The notes under the pieces are model-generated. The model was not told the DNA's origin. It was given only the letters and a program-made list of their open reading frames with translations, and did not search any database. A DNA stretch of 8,588 nt, taken from Gemmatimonadaceae bacterium (lineage in GTDB: Bacteria > Gemmatimonadota > Gemmatimonadetes > Gemmatimonadales > Gemmatimonadaceae). Location of the stretch: positions 1 through 8,588 of the forward strand of contig JANYKY010000011.1 in the NCBI GenBank assembly GCA_025357975.1, in the 5' to 3' direction. The position numbers and the translations under genes were made by a program. Positions 1-5,286 of this stretch are shown here, piece by piece (the first letter of the stretch is position 1; the number at the start of each line of letters is the position of its first letter).

Positions 1-659
1 GTTCCGCTCACGCCCGTCGATGTAATCGCGAAGTTGAAGTTGCCCGTCAGTCCGCTTCCTGCCTTACAGACCTTGATCTGGCCTGGTGTTTCGGTCCCAG
101 GGAAGCTGGCCTGACCCAAACCGTTGTTGTTGGGCGTGGCCGTATTGAAAAAGGTCGAGACGCCACCATGCAAGTCACTGACGGACACAGTGGCCGATGG
201 TCCAGTAAGCGTTCGCGTGCCATTGAAGTCGTCATCCGCGACAATGTGATCGAGGACGAAGCCGGCACCAGCCGTCTCACTTACCGTAATCTGTGCCGAC
301 GTGTTATCCGACCTGTGGGCCATGACAAACACTACCGAGCACTCTCCTGGACGGAGACTCACAGCCGTCGTCGTCAAGTCGCCCGCTCGCGTGTTTGTGC
401 CGGAAACTGTGAAATTGTATACGCCTGCGGGACTAGATGCGTCTTTGCATACGGCGGCCTGAGTCTGGACCTTTGTGCCAGGATAGGTGCGACTCGAGGG
501 AACCGAGGTGACGGTAGTCGTCGGAACCGAGCTTACATAAAGCGGATGCGCGCCGGATGTGCTTATACCTGGCTCGGTGGGACCTGTCTTGTCGCACGCA
601 CTAAGTGCGGCGGATACTGCAACGATTGAAGCAAATTTCGACCCCCATGTAGCTCGCAT
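1..659 (-). CDS. Putative secreted lipoprotein with repeated beta-rich module (3' end beyond the left edge)
   Basis: The reading frame is open from an ATG at 659 to the window edge (219 codons, no stop seen). The N-terminus has a short basic start (R2, K8), a hydrophobic stretch (residues 9-19) and a lipobox L19-S20-A21-C22. The mature protein should therefore be a lipid-anchored exported protein beginning at C22. A Thr/Ser/Pro-rich linker (24-60) follows. Next comes a module of about 130 residues starting near K63, with the pattern V-C-K, a Gly, then aromatic-N-F (VCK at 70-72, YNF at 81-83). C107 could pair with C71. A second copy begins at 194 (VCK 197-199, NFNF 207-210) and is cut by the edge. 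The pattern suggests tandem Ig-like or other beta-sandwich domains, but I cannot name a family. The surface or periplasmic location is inferred from the signal. It is divergent from the YihY-family gene. Confidence 0.75.
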   Translation of the reverse strand, partial: MRATWGSKFASIVAVSAALSACDKTGPTEPGISTSGAHPLYVSSVPTTTVTSVPSSRTYPGTKVQTQAAVCKDASSPAGVYNFTVSGTNTRAGDLTTTAVSLRPGECSVVFVMAHRSDNTSAQITVSETAGAGFVLDHIVADDDFNGTRTLTGPSATVSVSDLHGGVSTFFNTATPNNNGLGQASFPGTETPGQIKVCKAGSGLTGNFNFAITSTGVSG

Positions 660-666
660 TGCTCGA

Positions 667-673
667 CTCCTCC
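667..673 (-). promoter_or_regulatory. Shine-Dalgarno site of the lipoprotein gene
   Basis: On the minus strand GGAGGAG lies 7 bases before the ATG at 659. It is the strongest ribosome binding site in the window and fixes this start, which also gives a well-formed lipoprotein signal peptide. Confidence 0.75.
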
Positions 674-815
674 GATAACGGACTGGTACGATGTTGTGAC
701 GCGTGGCAACGGACATCAACTTCCGCATCCAAGGTCTATTGACTTGAGATCGCCAACGCATAGGGTATTCCAGCGTGCCAGTTTCCATCCGTTTACTCGA
801 AACGTGAAATGGGGC

Positions 816-824
816 TGTTATAAT
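816..824 (+). promoter_or_regulatory. Extended -10 promoter element ahead of the YihY-family gene
   Basis: The sequence TGTTATAAT is a perfect extended -10 (TGn followed by TATAAT at 819-824). No good -35 lies at 17 bases; TTTACT at 792-797 is 21 bases away. Transcription would start near 831, giving a leader of about 36 bases before the ATG at 867. The rest of the 660-866 divergent gap shows TTGACT at 739-744 with only a poor -10 partner. No clear promoter for the minus-strand lipoprotein gene could be placed there. Confidence 0.5.
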
Positions 825-866
825 CCCGAAAGCTTCAGAGGAACCAAAGTTGCCGAGGTAAGGGCA

Positions 867-1781
867 ATGAAGATCAGTGGGTATGACGTTGGCGTTCTCG
901 CGAAGAAAACGGTCGCCCAAATCCTGAAGGACAACGTGCTTGGACTCGCGTCTCAAGCGGCGTACAGCTTCTTCTTCTCCCTGTTTCCGATTCTGCTGTT
1001 TCTAGCGCCCCTTTTTAGCCTTATCGGCAATAAACGCGAAGTGGTGAACCGGCTGCTGACGAGATTGTCCGTCTCACTTCCGCCCGAGGCGTACCTGCTT
1101 CTGCGCAACGTGGTTAAAGACGTGGTGTTCGGCCAGAATGCACCGGGCCTCATATCGGTAGGCATCGTACTGGCGGCGTTCTCGGGCTCGGGCGTCATCG
1201 ACACGCTGAGGGGCGCACTGAACACGGCGTACGACGCGCACGACCCGCGATCGTGGTGGAAACAGCGGCTGTTTTCGATGGTTTTCACGATAGTCGCGGG
1301 CATCCTGCTTGGAGCGTCAACTCTTGTGTTGCTTGCAGGCCCTGAGGCGCTGGGATTCGTTGCCGACATTTTCAGACTTGGGCGGGAGACGACGCGGATC
1401 TGGGCCCTGATTCAGTACCCGATCGCCATCGTGCTATTCATCACATTCGTCGCTTCGCTTCTTTATTTCCTGCCTTACGTGAAGCAGAAAATCGTGCACG
1501 TGTTCGCCGGGGCGACCGTCACTGTCATTCTCTGGGTTTTGATCACGCTGATGTTTCGGCTCTACGTCGCAAACTTCGGCTCATATAACAAGACGTATGG
1601 CACGATTGGCGGCGTCATCATCCTGCTGACGTGGATGTACCTGACGATGATTGCGGTGCTGACCGGTGGAGAGCTGGCCTCCGAGCTTTATGCAGGAACC
1701 GGGAAACCGGGTCCGGTGCCTCCGCGGATGCCCTTCGAGGCATTGCGCGATGCAGCTCAGGCCGAGAAAGCGCGTTTTTAA
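867..1781 (+). CDS. YihY/virulence factor BrkB family inner-membrane protein
   Basis: A 304-residue polytopic membrane protein, the usual size for the YihY/BrkB family (once misnamed RNase BN). About six membrane segments can be seen, near residues 32-54, 93-112, 134-157, 182-203, 211-234 and 246-270. Family landmarks are the first helix ending S-L-F-P (38-41), the W130-W131 region after an N-x-x-Y (119-122), Y200-F-L-P, the A-G-A-T-V motif (214-218), and Y244-G-T followed by L-L-T-W-M-Y (253-258) and G-G-E-L (267-270). The molecular role of the family is not settled; transport or envelope functions have been proposed. The ATG at 867 was chosen because the family similarity starts just after it and a GAGG/AGGG stretch precedes it. 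The frame stays open back to 696, but that extension is hydrophilic, unlike the family, and would contain the promoter. It is apparently monocistronic and converges on mrp. Confidence 0.88.
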   Translation: MKISGYDVGVLAKKTVAQILKDNVLGLASQAAYSFFFSLFPILLFLAPLFSLIGNKREVVNRLLTRLSVSLPPEAYLLLRNVVKDVVFGQNAPGLISVGIVLAAFSGSGVIDTLRGALNTAYDAHDPRSWWKQRLFSMVFTIVAGILLGASTLVLLAGPEALGFVADIFRLGRETTRIWALIQYPIAIVLFITFVASLLYFLPYVKQKIVHVFAGATVTVILWVLITLMFRLYVANFGSYNKTYGTIGGVIILLTWMYLTMIAVLTGGELASELYAGTGKPGPVPPRMPFEALRDAAQAEKARF

Positions 1782-1835
1782 GTCAGGGTCGAGGCCAGAT
1801 TGCGCCCTCGGCCCCGCAGCAGATCGGTCAGCTGT

Positions 1836-2990
1836 TTAGCTCGGGGCCCTATAGGCCGCGGATATTTTTTCAGCGATATTCGTCAGGGAGACCGATGAAG
1901 CCGACGTTGGCTCGCCAATGACGATCGGAACGCCAGCATCTCCACCGACGAGTATCTGCGGATAAAGCGGAATTTGCCCGAGCAGCGGAACTGCAAGCTC
2001 GTCGGCGAGCCGCTGGCCTCCGCCTTCCCCGAAAATTTTTGTCGGCTTACCACAGTGTGGGCAATCGAGCCAGCTCATGTTCTCGATAATGCCAATGACC
2101 GGCACGTCCACTCGCTGGAACATCTTCGCTCCGCGCAGAGCATCCCCTGCCGCAACATCCTGCGGCGTCGTCACAATCACGGCTCCCGTAACATGAGTTG
2201 CCTGCACCAGCGAAAGCTGCGCGTCGCCTGTGCCGGGTGGCATGTCAACCAGAAGGAAATCGAGCTGCCCCCAGTTAACATCGCGTAGGAATTGCGTGAT
2301 GACCTTCATTATGATAGGTCCGCGCCAGATCGCCGGCTGGTCCCGCTCGATGAGAAAACCGATGCTGACCATCTTGATACCATGCGCTTCGAGCGGAATA
2401 ATGCGCGCGTTCTCATCGACCTGAAGCGGTTCGTTGATTCCCATCATGCGAGGAATGTTCGGACCGTAGATGTCGGCGTCCATCAGGCCGACTCGCGCGC
2501 CTGTTCTCGCAAGAGCGACCGCCAGATTTGTCGCAACGGTTGATTTACCGACACCACCTTTGCCGCTCGAAATCGCGATGACGGTGCCAAGGTTCGGATA
2601 GTTGACGGGAGTCGGTGCGGGCACGGCGGCTGCACGCTGCGATTGCGGTTCCTGACCAATCACCGGAAGTGACCGAGGCTTTCCTGCCTGCTTGGGGGGC
2701 AGCGCTTCATTGCTGCTCGCTGCGCTGACCGATGTTCCGGCCGGCTGCGCGGCGTCCTTCACATCGACCCGAACTTCCGAGACACCGGGGAGTTGCTCGA
2801 CCGCCTGCCTGGCGTCGCGGACAATCGTTGCGTCATCCGCCGCGGAAAGGAGAACGCTGAATCGCACCTTCCCGTCGGTTGTTGTTGCGACATCGCGCAC
2901 CATTCCCGCTTCGAGAATGTTTACGCCAAGGCGGTTGTTGCGGACGCTCGCCAGCGCGGCGTCGATGCGGACGGTGAGGTTGTCGGACAT
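1836..2990 (-). CDS. mrp: Mrp/ApbC family P-loop ATPase, iron-sulfur cluster carrier
   Basis: A 384-residue protein of standard length for bacterial Mrp/ApbC. Residues 1-80 form the N-terminal MIP18/DUF59-like domain. A Pro/Ala/Ser-rich linker (81-130) leads to the MinD/NBP35-type ATPase domain. This has a deviant Walker A G-K-G-G-V-G-K-S-T (143-151), D171-A-D173-I-Y-G-P-N, and a Walker B-like D249-M-P-P-G-T-G-D. The C-x-x-C pair C310/C313 (C-P-H-C) is the family's site for a bridging [4Fe-4S] cluster across a dimer. The known role is to hold Fe-S clusters and pass them to apoproteins in the cytosol. The ATG at 2990 starts the domain cleanly, but no strong Shine-Dalgarno precedes it. The gene lies downstream of the Nfu-like gene on the same strand, across a 358-base repeat-filled gap, which suggests a shared Fe-S role though not necessarily one transcript. 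Confidence 0.95.
   Translation of the reverse strand: MSDNLTVRIDAALASVRNNRLGVNILEAGMVRDVATTTDGKVRFSVLLSAADDATIVRDARQAVEQLPGVSEVRVDVKDAAQPAGTSVSAASSNEALPPKQAGKPRSLPVIGQEPQSQRAAAVPAPTPVNYPNLGTVIAISSGKGGVGKSTVATNLAVALARTGARVGLMDADIYGPNIPRMMGINEPLQVDENARIIPLEAHGIKMVSIGFLIERDQPAIWRGPIIMKVITQFLRDVNWGQLDFLLVDMPPGTGDAQLSLVQATHVTGAVIVTTPQDVAAGDALRGAKMFQRVDVPVIGIIENMSWLDCPHCGKPTKIFGEGGGQRLADELAVPLLGQIPLYPQILVGGDAGVPIVIGEPTSASSVSLTNIAEKISAAYRAPS
1842..1870 (+). terminator. Possible intrinsic terminator of the YihY-family gene, inside the 3' end of mrp
   Basis: On the plus strand a GC-rich hairpin (1842-1848 pairing with 1854-1860, one mismatch, loop of 5) is followed after GATA by six T residues (1865-1870). 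It starts 61 bases after the YihY-family stop codon. It overlaps the last codons of the convergent mrp gene, so part of its composition may be dictated by coding needs. The 4-base gap before the T run weakens the call. Confidence 0.35.
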
Positions 2991-3010
2991 CCGCGAAAAC
3001 TAACGGAGAC

Positions 3011-3119
3011 TCGCTTCGGCTTACGCTTACGGCTTACTAGTCACGGCTTACGGGTCACGGCGTTCGGGGGGAACCACGGGGTACAGCTTACGAGTTACGG
3101 CTTTCCGTTTTCCGCTTAG
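3011..3119. repeat. Left heptanucleotide repeat tract
   Basis: Degenerate 7-base units run through this stretch. GGCTTAC occurs at 3018-3024, 3031-3037 and 3045-3051, alternating with TAGTCAC (3038-3044) and GGGTCAC (3052-3058). After a 12-base interruption (3066-3077) a second register starts at 3078 with GGGGTAC, AGCTTAC, GAGTTAC, GGCTTTC, CGTTTTC and CGCTTAG. It then continues in the same register into the left arm of the inverted repeat. CTTACGAGTTACGG (3087-3100) and its variants at 3033-3046 and 3047-3060 show the repeat also as 14-base pairs of units. No coding sense is seen. Confidence 0.75.
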
Positions 3120-3283
3120 CGTGTCCCGTAACCGTTGCCCGATGCCCGTTATTCGTGCCCGTGCGCGTGCCAGATGAAGCGCGACCCGAGTTGAACCTGA
3201 TCCATTTCAAATCCGGGAAGCTGTGAATCGGGCACTCGTACCGGCACGAATAACAGGCATCGGACTACGGTAACCGGGACACG
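3120..3283. repeat. Imperfect inverted repeat (arms 3120-3175 and 3227-3283) around a 51-base core
   Basis: The left arm (3120-3175) aligned by hand to the reverse complement of the right arm (3227-3283) gives 48 identities in 57 columns, with 8 mismatches and one single-base gap. The best block is 3148-3159 against 3243-3254, 12 of 12. The arms are themselves built of 7-base units in register (for example GATGCCC, GTTATTC and GTGCCCG in the left arm). The core (3176-3226) is unlike the repeats. If transcribed in either direction the element could fold into a long hairpin. It lies wholly between the Nfu-like gene and mrp. No transposase, target-site duplication or clear terminal motif was seen, so calling it a MITE would be a guess. 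Confidence 0.8.
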
Positions 3284-3324
3284 GACAGTGGACAGCGGAC
3301 AGCGGACAACGGACAGCGGACTCC
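3241..3324. repeat. Right heptanucleotide repeat tract
   Basis: Twelve 7-base units sit in perfect register. The outer six are nearly uniform: GGACAGT, GGACAGC, GGACAGC, GGACAAC, GGACAGC and GGACTCC (3283-3324). The inner six (CCGGCAC, GAATAAC, AGGCATC, GGACTAC, GGTAACC, GGGACAC) are degenerate and form most of the right arm of the inverted repeat. The grading from near-exact outer to divergent inner units suggests growth at the outer end by slippage. Positions 3325-3348, up to the Nfu-like stop codon, hold nothing recognisable apart from a GATCGATC palindrome. Confidence 0.8.
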
Positions 3325-3348
3325 GTTGTTATTAGATCGATCATAGTC

Positions 3349-3618
3349 CTAGCTCGCAAGCCTGACTTCGGTCACCTCAACAACCCGCTGCTTCACGTGC
3401 GCAGCAATTCCCGTCGCAAAAACCGACGGCGACACCGCGCAATCAGGACAATTCCCTTCGATCCTGATCACCAGCAAACCAGTAGCCGGCTCAAACTGAA
3501 CCAGATCGAGGCGACAATGCTCGATACGCAGCAACGGCTGCACGTCGAGCAGCACCGTCGAAATGCTCTTTTCGATCGCCACCTGCGAACGCCCCGATTT
3601 TCTGCCCGGTACCTTCAT
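3349..3618 (-). CDS. NifU C-terminal (Nfu)-like domain protein, probable Fe-S cluster carrier
   Basis: A small 89-residue protein matching the NifU C-terminal fold. It has a hydrophobic strand L48-L-V-I-R-I-E, then G55-N-C57-P-D-C60 and S63, then a helix with G70-I and ending V76/V79-V80 E-V. C57-x-x-C60 would hold a shared [4Fe-4S] cluster in a dimer, as in Nfu proteins. The usual D-G-G-D segment at the domain start is not recognisable; residues 30-36 read L-R-I-E-H-C-R instead, so it is a divergent member. A basic stretch (K2-R13) precedes the domain. An in-frame stop lies directly before the ATG at 3618, which rules out a longer form. The ribosome binding site is weak. It precedes mrp on the same strand, which fits an Fe-S maturation role. 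It is divergent from the pyrimidine operon, with a 139-base gap in which no promoter could be placed with confidence. Confidence 0.72.
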   Translation of the reverse strand: MKVPGRKSGRSQVAIEKSISTVLLDVQPLLRIEHCRLDLVQFEPATGLLVIRIEGNCPDCAVSPSVFATGIAAHVKQRVVEVTEVRLAS

Positions 3619-3757
3619 TCAGTGAAGATAGTTTTGGGAGCGCAACGGTGCCACTCAAACATGCCTGGATCCGAACGTTTTCAACCCACCAAATCCCTTG
3701 CTGTGTAGTGCTTTACATGCCAGTTTCCAGAGACGTACCACCCTCTGCTGGACAGTC

Positions 3758-5212
3758 ATGAAATACCCCGAAGTCCGCAACTACGTCGCCGGTGATTTCG
3801 TCCAAGGCGAGCACGCTTACCTCGACGTTCACAACCCGAGCGACGGCTCGGTCATCTCGAAGGTTCCGCTTTCTTCGCGCGAGGATGTTGACCGGGCAGT
3901 CACCGTCGCGCAGGCCGCCTTTCCAGCATGGTGGGCCACTCCCATCAAGGAGCGTGTCCAGGTTTTCTACCGGTACCGCTCGCTTCTCCAGCGCGACATC
4001 GAAGAGCTCACGGCACTCGTCACCGAAGAGAATGGGAAGGTCGCCGCCGAAGCCCGGGCGGAAGTTCTCAAGTCGATGGAGCTCACGGAGTTCGCCTGCT
4101 CTCTCCCGCAAATCGCTGCCGGCGAAGTACTCGAAGTCAGCCGCGGAGTCGAATGCCGCATCGAGCGGTTTCCCCTCGGCGTAGTCGCATCCATCGCTCC
4201 CTTCAACTTTCCGAACATGGTCCCGAACTGGACCATTCCCAATGCAATCGCACTGGGTAACTGCCTCATCCTGAAGCCTTCAGAGATGGTGCCTCTCTCT
4301 GCCAATAAAATCGCCGACCTGTTGAAGGAAGCCGGTCTCCCCGATGGCGTCTTTCAGGTTGTTCACGGGGGCAAGGACGTGGTCGAAGCAATCTGCGACC
4401 ACTCTGGTATCGAGGCGATCACCTTCGTCGGGTCAACGAAAATCGCAAAGCTCGTCTACCGTCGCGGAACCGCGAATCTCAAACGAGTACTCGCTCTCGG
4501 CGGCGCAAAAAATCATTTGATAGTCATGCCCGACGCCGACCTCGAGATGACTTCATCGAACGTCGTCGCATCGATGTCAGGATGCGCGGGCCAAAGATGC
4601 ATGGCGGCTTCGGTCATGGTCGCAGTGTCGAACACGGAGCACATCATTGCGCGAATGGTCGAGCATGCGAAAATGGTAGTGCCTGGAGACAATCTGGGGC
4701 CTGTTATTTCGGCCCAGGCGAAGGTGCGAATCGAGAGGTACATCGACGAAGCCGAAGCAGCGGGTGCGACTGTGCTCGTCGATGGCCGCAACACTGTAGT
4801 GAAAGGAAAGGAAGACGGTTTCTACGTCGGCCCGACAATCATCGATCACGTAACGCCCGACATGCGCATCGCGCAGGAAGAAGTGTTCGGGCCGGTCATC
4901 GTGATCATCCGCACAAAAGATCTTGACTCGGCATTGGCAGTCGAGAACGCATCGCCATATGGAAATGCGGCGTCTGTGTTTACCGAAAGCGGAGCCACTG
5001 CCCGTTACGTGATGGAGCACGCAAGCGCAGGCATGGTCGGCGTAAATGTCGGCGTTCCCGTTCCGCGCGAACCGTTCTCGTTCGGTGGATGGAACGAGTC
5101 CCGATTCGGTGTTGGCGACATCACCGGGCGCGGATCGATCGAGTTCTGGACGCGGTCGAAAAAGATGACGACAAAGTGGAATCGAGAGCACGGCACGAAC
5201 TGGATGTCATAA
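3758..5212 (+). CDS. mmsA: CoA-acylating (methyl)malonate-semialdehyde dehydrogenase
   Basis: A 484-residue aldehyde dehydrogenase of the CoA-dependent methylmalonate-semialdehyde dehydrogenase group. Signature stretches are P-F-N-F-P (148-152), K173-P-S-E, F223-V-G-S (NAD site), G-A-K-N-H followed by V-M-P-D-A-D, and A-G-Q-R-C-M-A with catalytic C281. E-V-F-G-P lies near the C-terminus. G-A-K-N-H and G-Q-R-C-M-A separate this group from ordinary aldehyde dehydrogenases. The enzyme oxidises malonate or methylmalonate semialdehyde with NAD+ and CoA, giving acetyl-CoA or propionyl-CoA and CO2. As first gene of a pyrimidine operon its likely substrate is the semialdehyde from beta-alanine or beta-aminoisobutyrate. 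Two departures from the human enzyme are K105 where FRG-type members have Arg, and P-V-P-R-E-P-F-S-F-G-G where the human enzyme has PVPLP. R280 is kept. The ATG at 3758 fits the family N-terminus; the frame is open back to a TTG at 3698. The Shine-Dalgarno is weak. Confidence 0.9.
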   Translation: MKYPEVRNYVAGDFVQGEHAYLDVHNPSDGSVISKVPLSSREDVDRAVTVAQAAFPAWWATPIKERVQVFYRYRSLLQRDIEELTALVTEENGKVAAEARAEVLKSMELTEFACSLPQIAAGEVLEVSRGVECRIERFPLGVVASIAPFNFPNMVPNWTIPNAIALGNCLILKPSEMVPLSANKIADLLKEAGLPDGVFQVVHGGKDVVEAICDHSGIEAITFVGSTKIAKLVYRRGTANLKRVLALGGAKNHLIVMPDADLEMTSSNVVASMSGCAGQRCMAASVMVAVSNTEHIIARMVEHAKMVVPGDNLGPVISAQAKVRIERYIDEAEAAGATVLVDGRNTVVKGKEDGFYVGPTIIDHVTPDMRIAQEEVFGPVIVIIRTKDLDSALAVENASPYGNAASVFTESGATARYVMEHASAGMVGVNVGVPVPREPFSFGGWNESRFGVGDITGRGSIEFWTRSKKMTTKWNREHGTNWMS

Positions 5213-5213
5213 A

Positions 5214-5255
5214 CAGCAGCCACAAGCCACAAGCCACGGGCTACAAGCTGCAACC
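5214..5255. repeat. Heptanucleotide repeat tract in the preA leader
   Basis: Six 7-base units in register read CAGCAGC, CACAAGC, CACAAGC, CACGGGC, TACAAGC and TGCAACC. The tract begins one base after the dehydrogenase stop codon and ends 20 bases before the preA ribosome binding site. On the minus strand the units read GCTTGTG, close to the GGCTTAC units of the 3011-3119 tract. The unit length and style match that element, so it is probably the same class of repeat at an earlier or reduced stage. It would be part of the operon mRNA between the two genes. Confidence 0.7.
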
Positions 5256-5275
5256 AAAGGCGGAACAACTTTTCT

Positions 5276-5279
5276 GGAG
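5276..5279 (+). promoter_or_regulatory. Shine-Dalgarno site deciding the preA start
   Basis: GGAG lies 7 bases before the ATG at 5287. The preA frame is open back to 5089, overlapping the dehydrogenase gene, so this site and the family N-terminus decide the start. A second ATG at 5282 is in another frame. Confidence 0.65.
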
Positions 5280-5286
5280 ACATGCC

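Noticed and set aside
168..629. Plus-strand open frame of 153 codons
   Set aside because: It is antisense to the lipoprotein gene, which has a signal peptide and strong ribosome binding site. The product is Arg/Cys-rich and shows no family pattern.
696..866. 57-codon N-terminal extension of the YihY-family protein
   Set aside because: It is hydrophilic and unlike the family, and it contains the extended -10 promoter at 816-824. A better start is the ATG at 867.
1810..1848. 7-base stem GGCCCCG/CGGGGCC as a bidirectional terminator between the YihY-family gene and mrp
   Set aside because: The loop is 25 bases and no T run directly follows on either strand. The alternative hairpin at 1842-1860 followed by six T residues is the better candidate.
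3149..3205. 18-codon minus-strand ORF inside the inverted repeat
   Set aside because: It is too short and has no ribosome binding site. The open frame is partly a by-product of the mirrored arms. Kept only as a low-interest observation.
3241..3324. CRISPR array
   Set aside because: Units are 7 bases, contiguous and without spacers, so this is a short tandem repeat and not a CRISPR array.
4577..5191. Minus-strand open frame of 204 codons
   Set aside because: It is antisense to the dehydrogenase, and its His/Arg/Asp-rich product has no recognisable domain.
5089..5286. 66-codon N-terminal extension of PreA
   Set aside because: It would overlap the dehydrogenase gene and translate the heptad repeats. 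The ATG at 5287 has a proper ribosome binding site and matches the family start.
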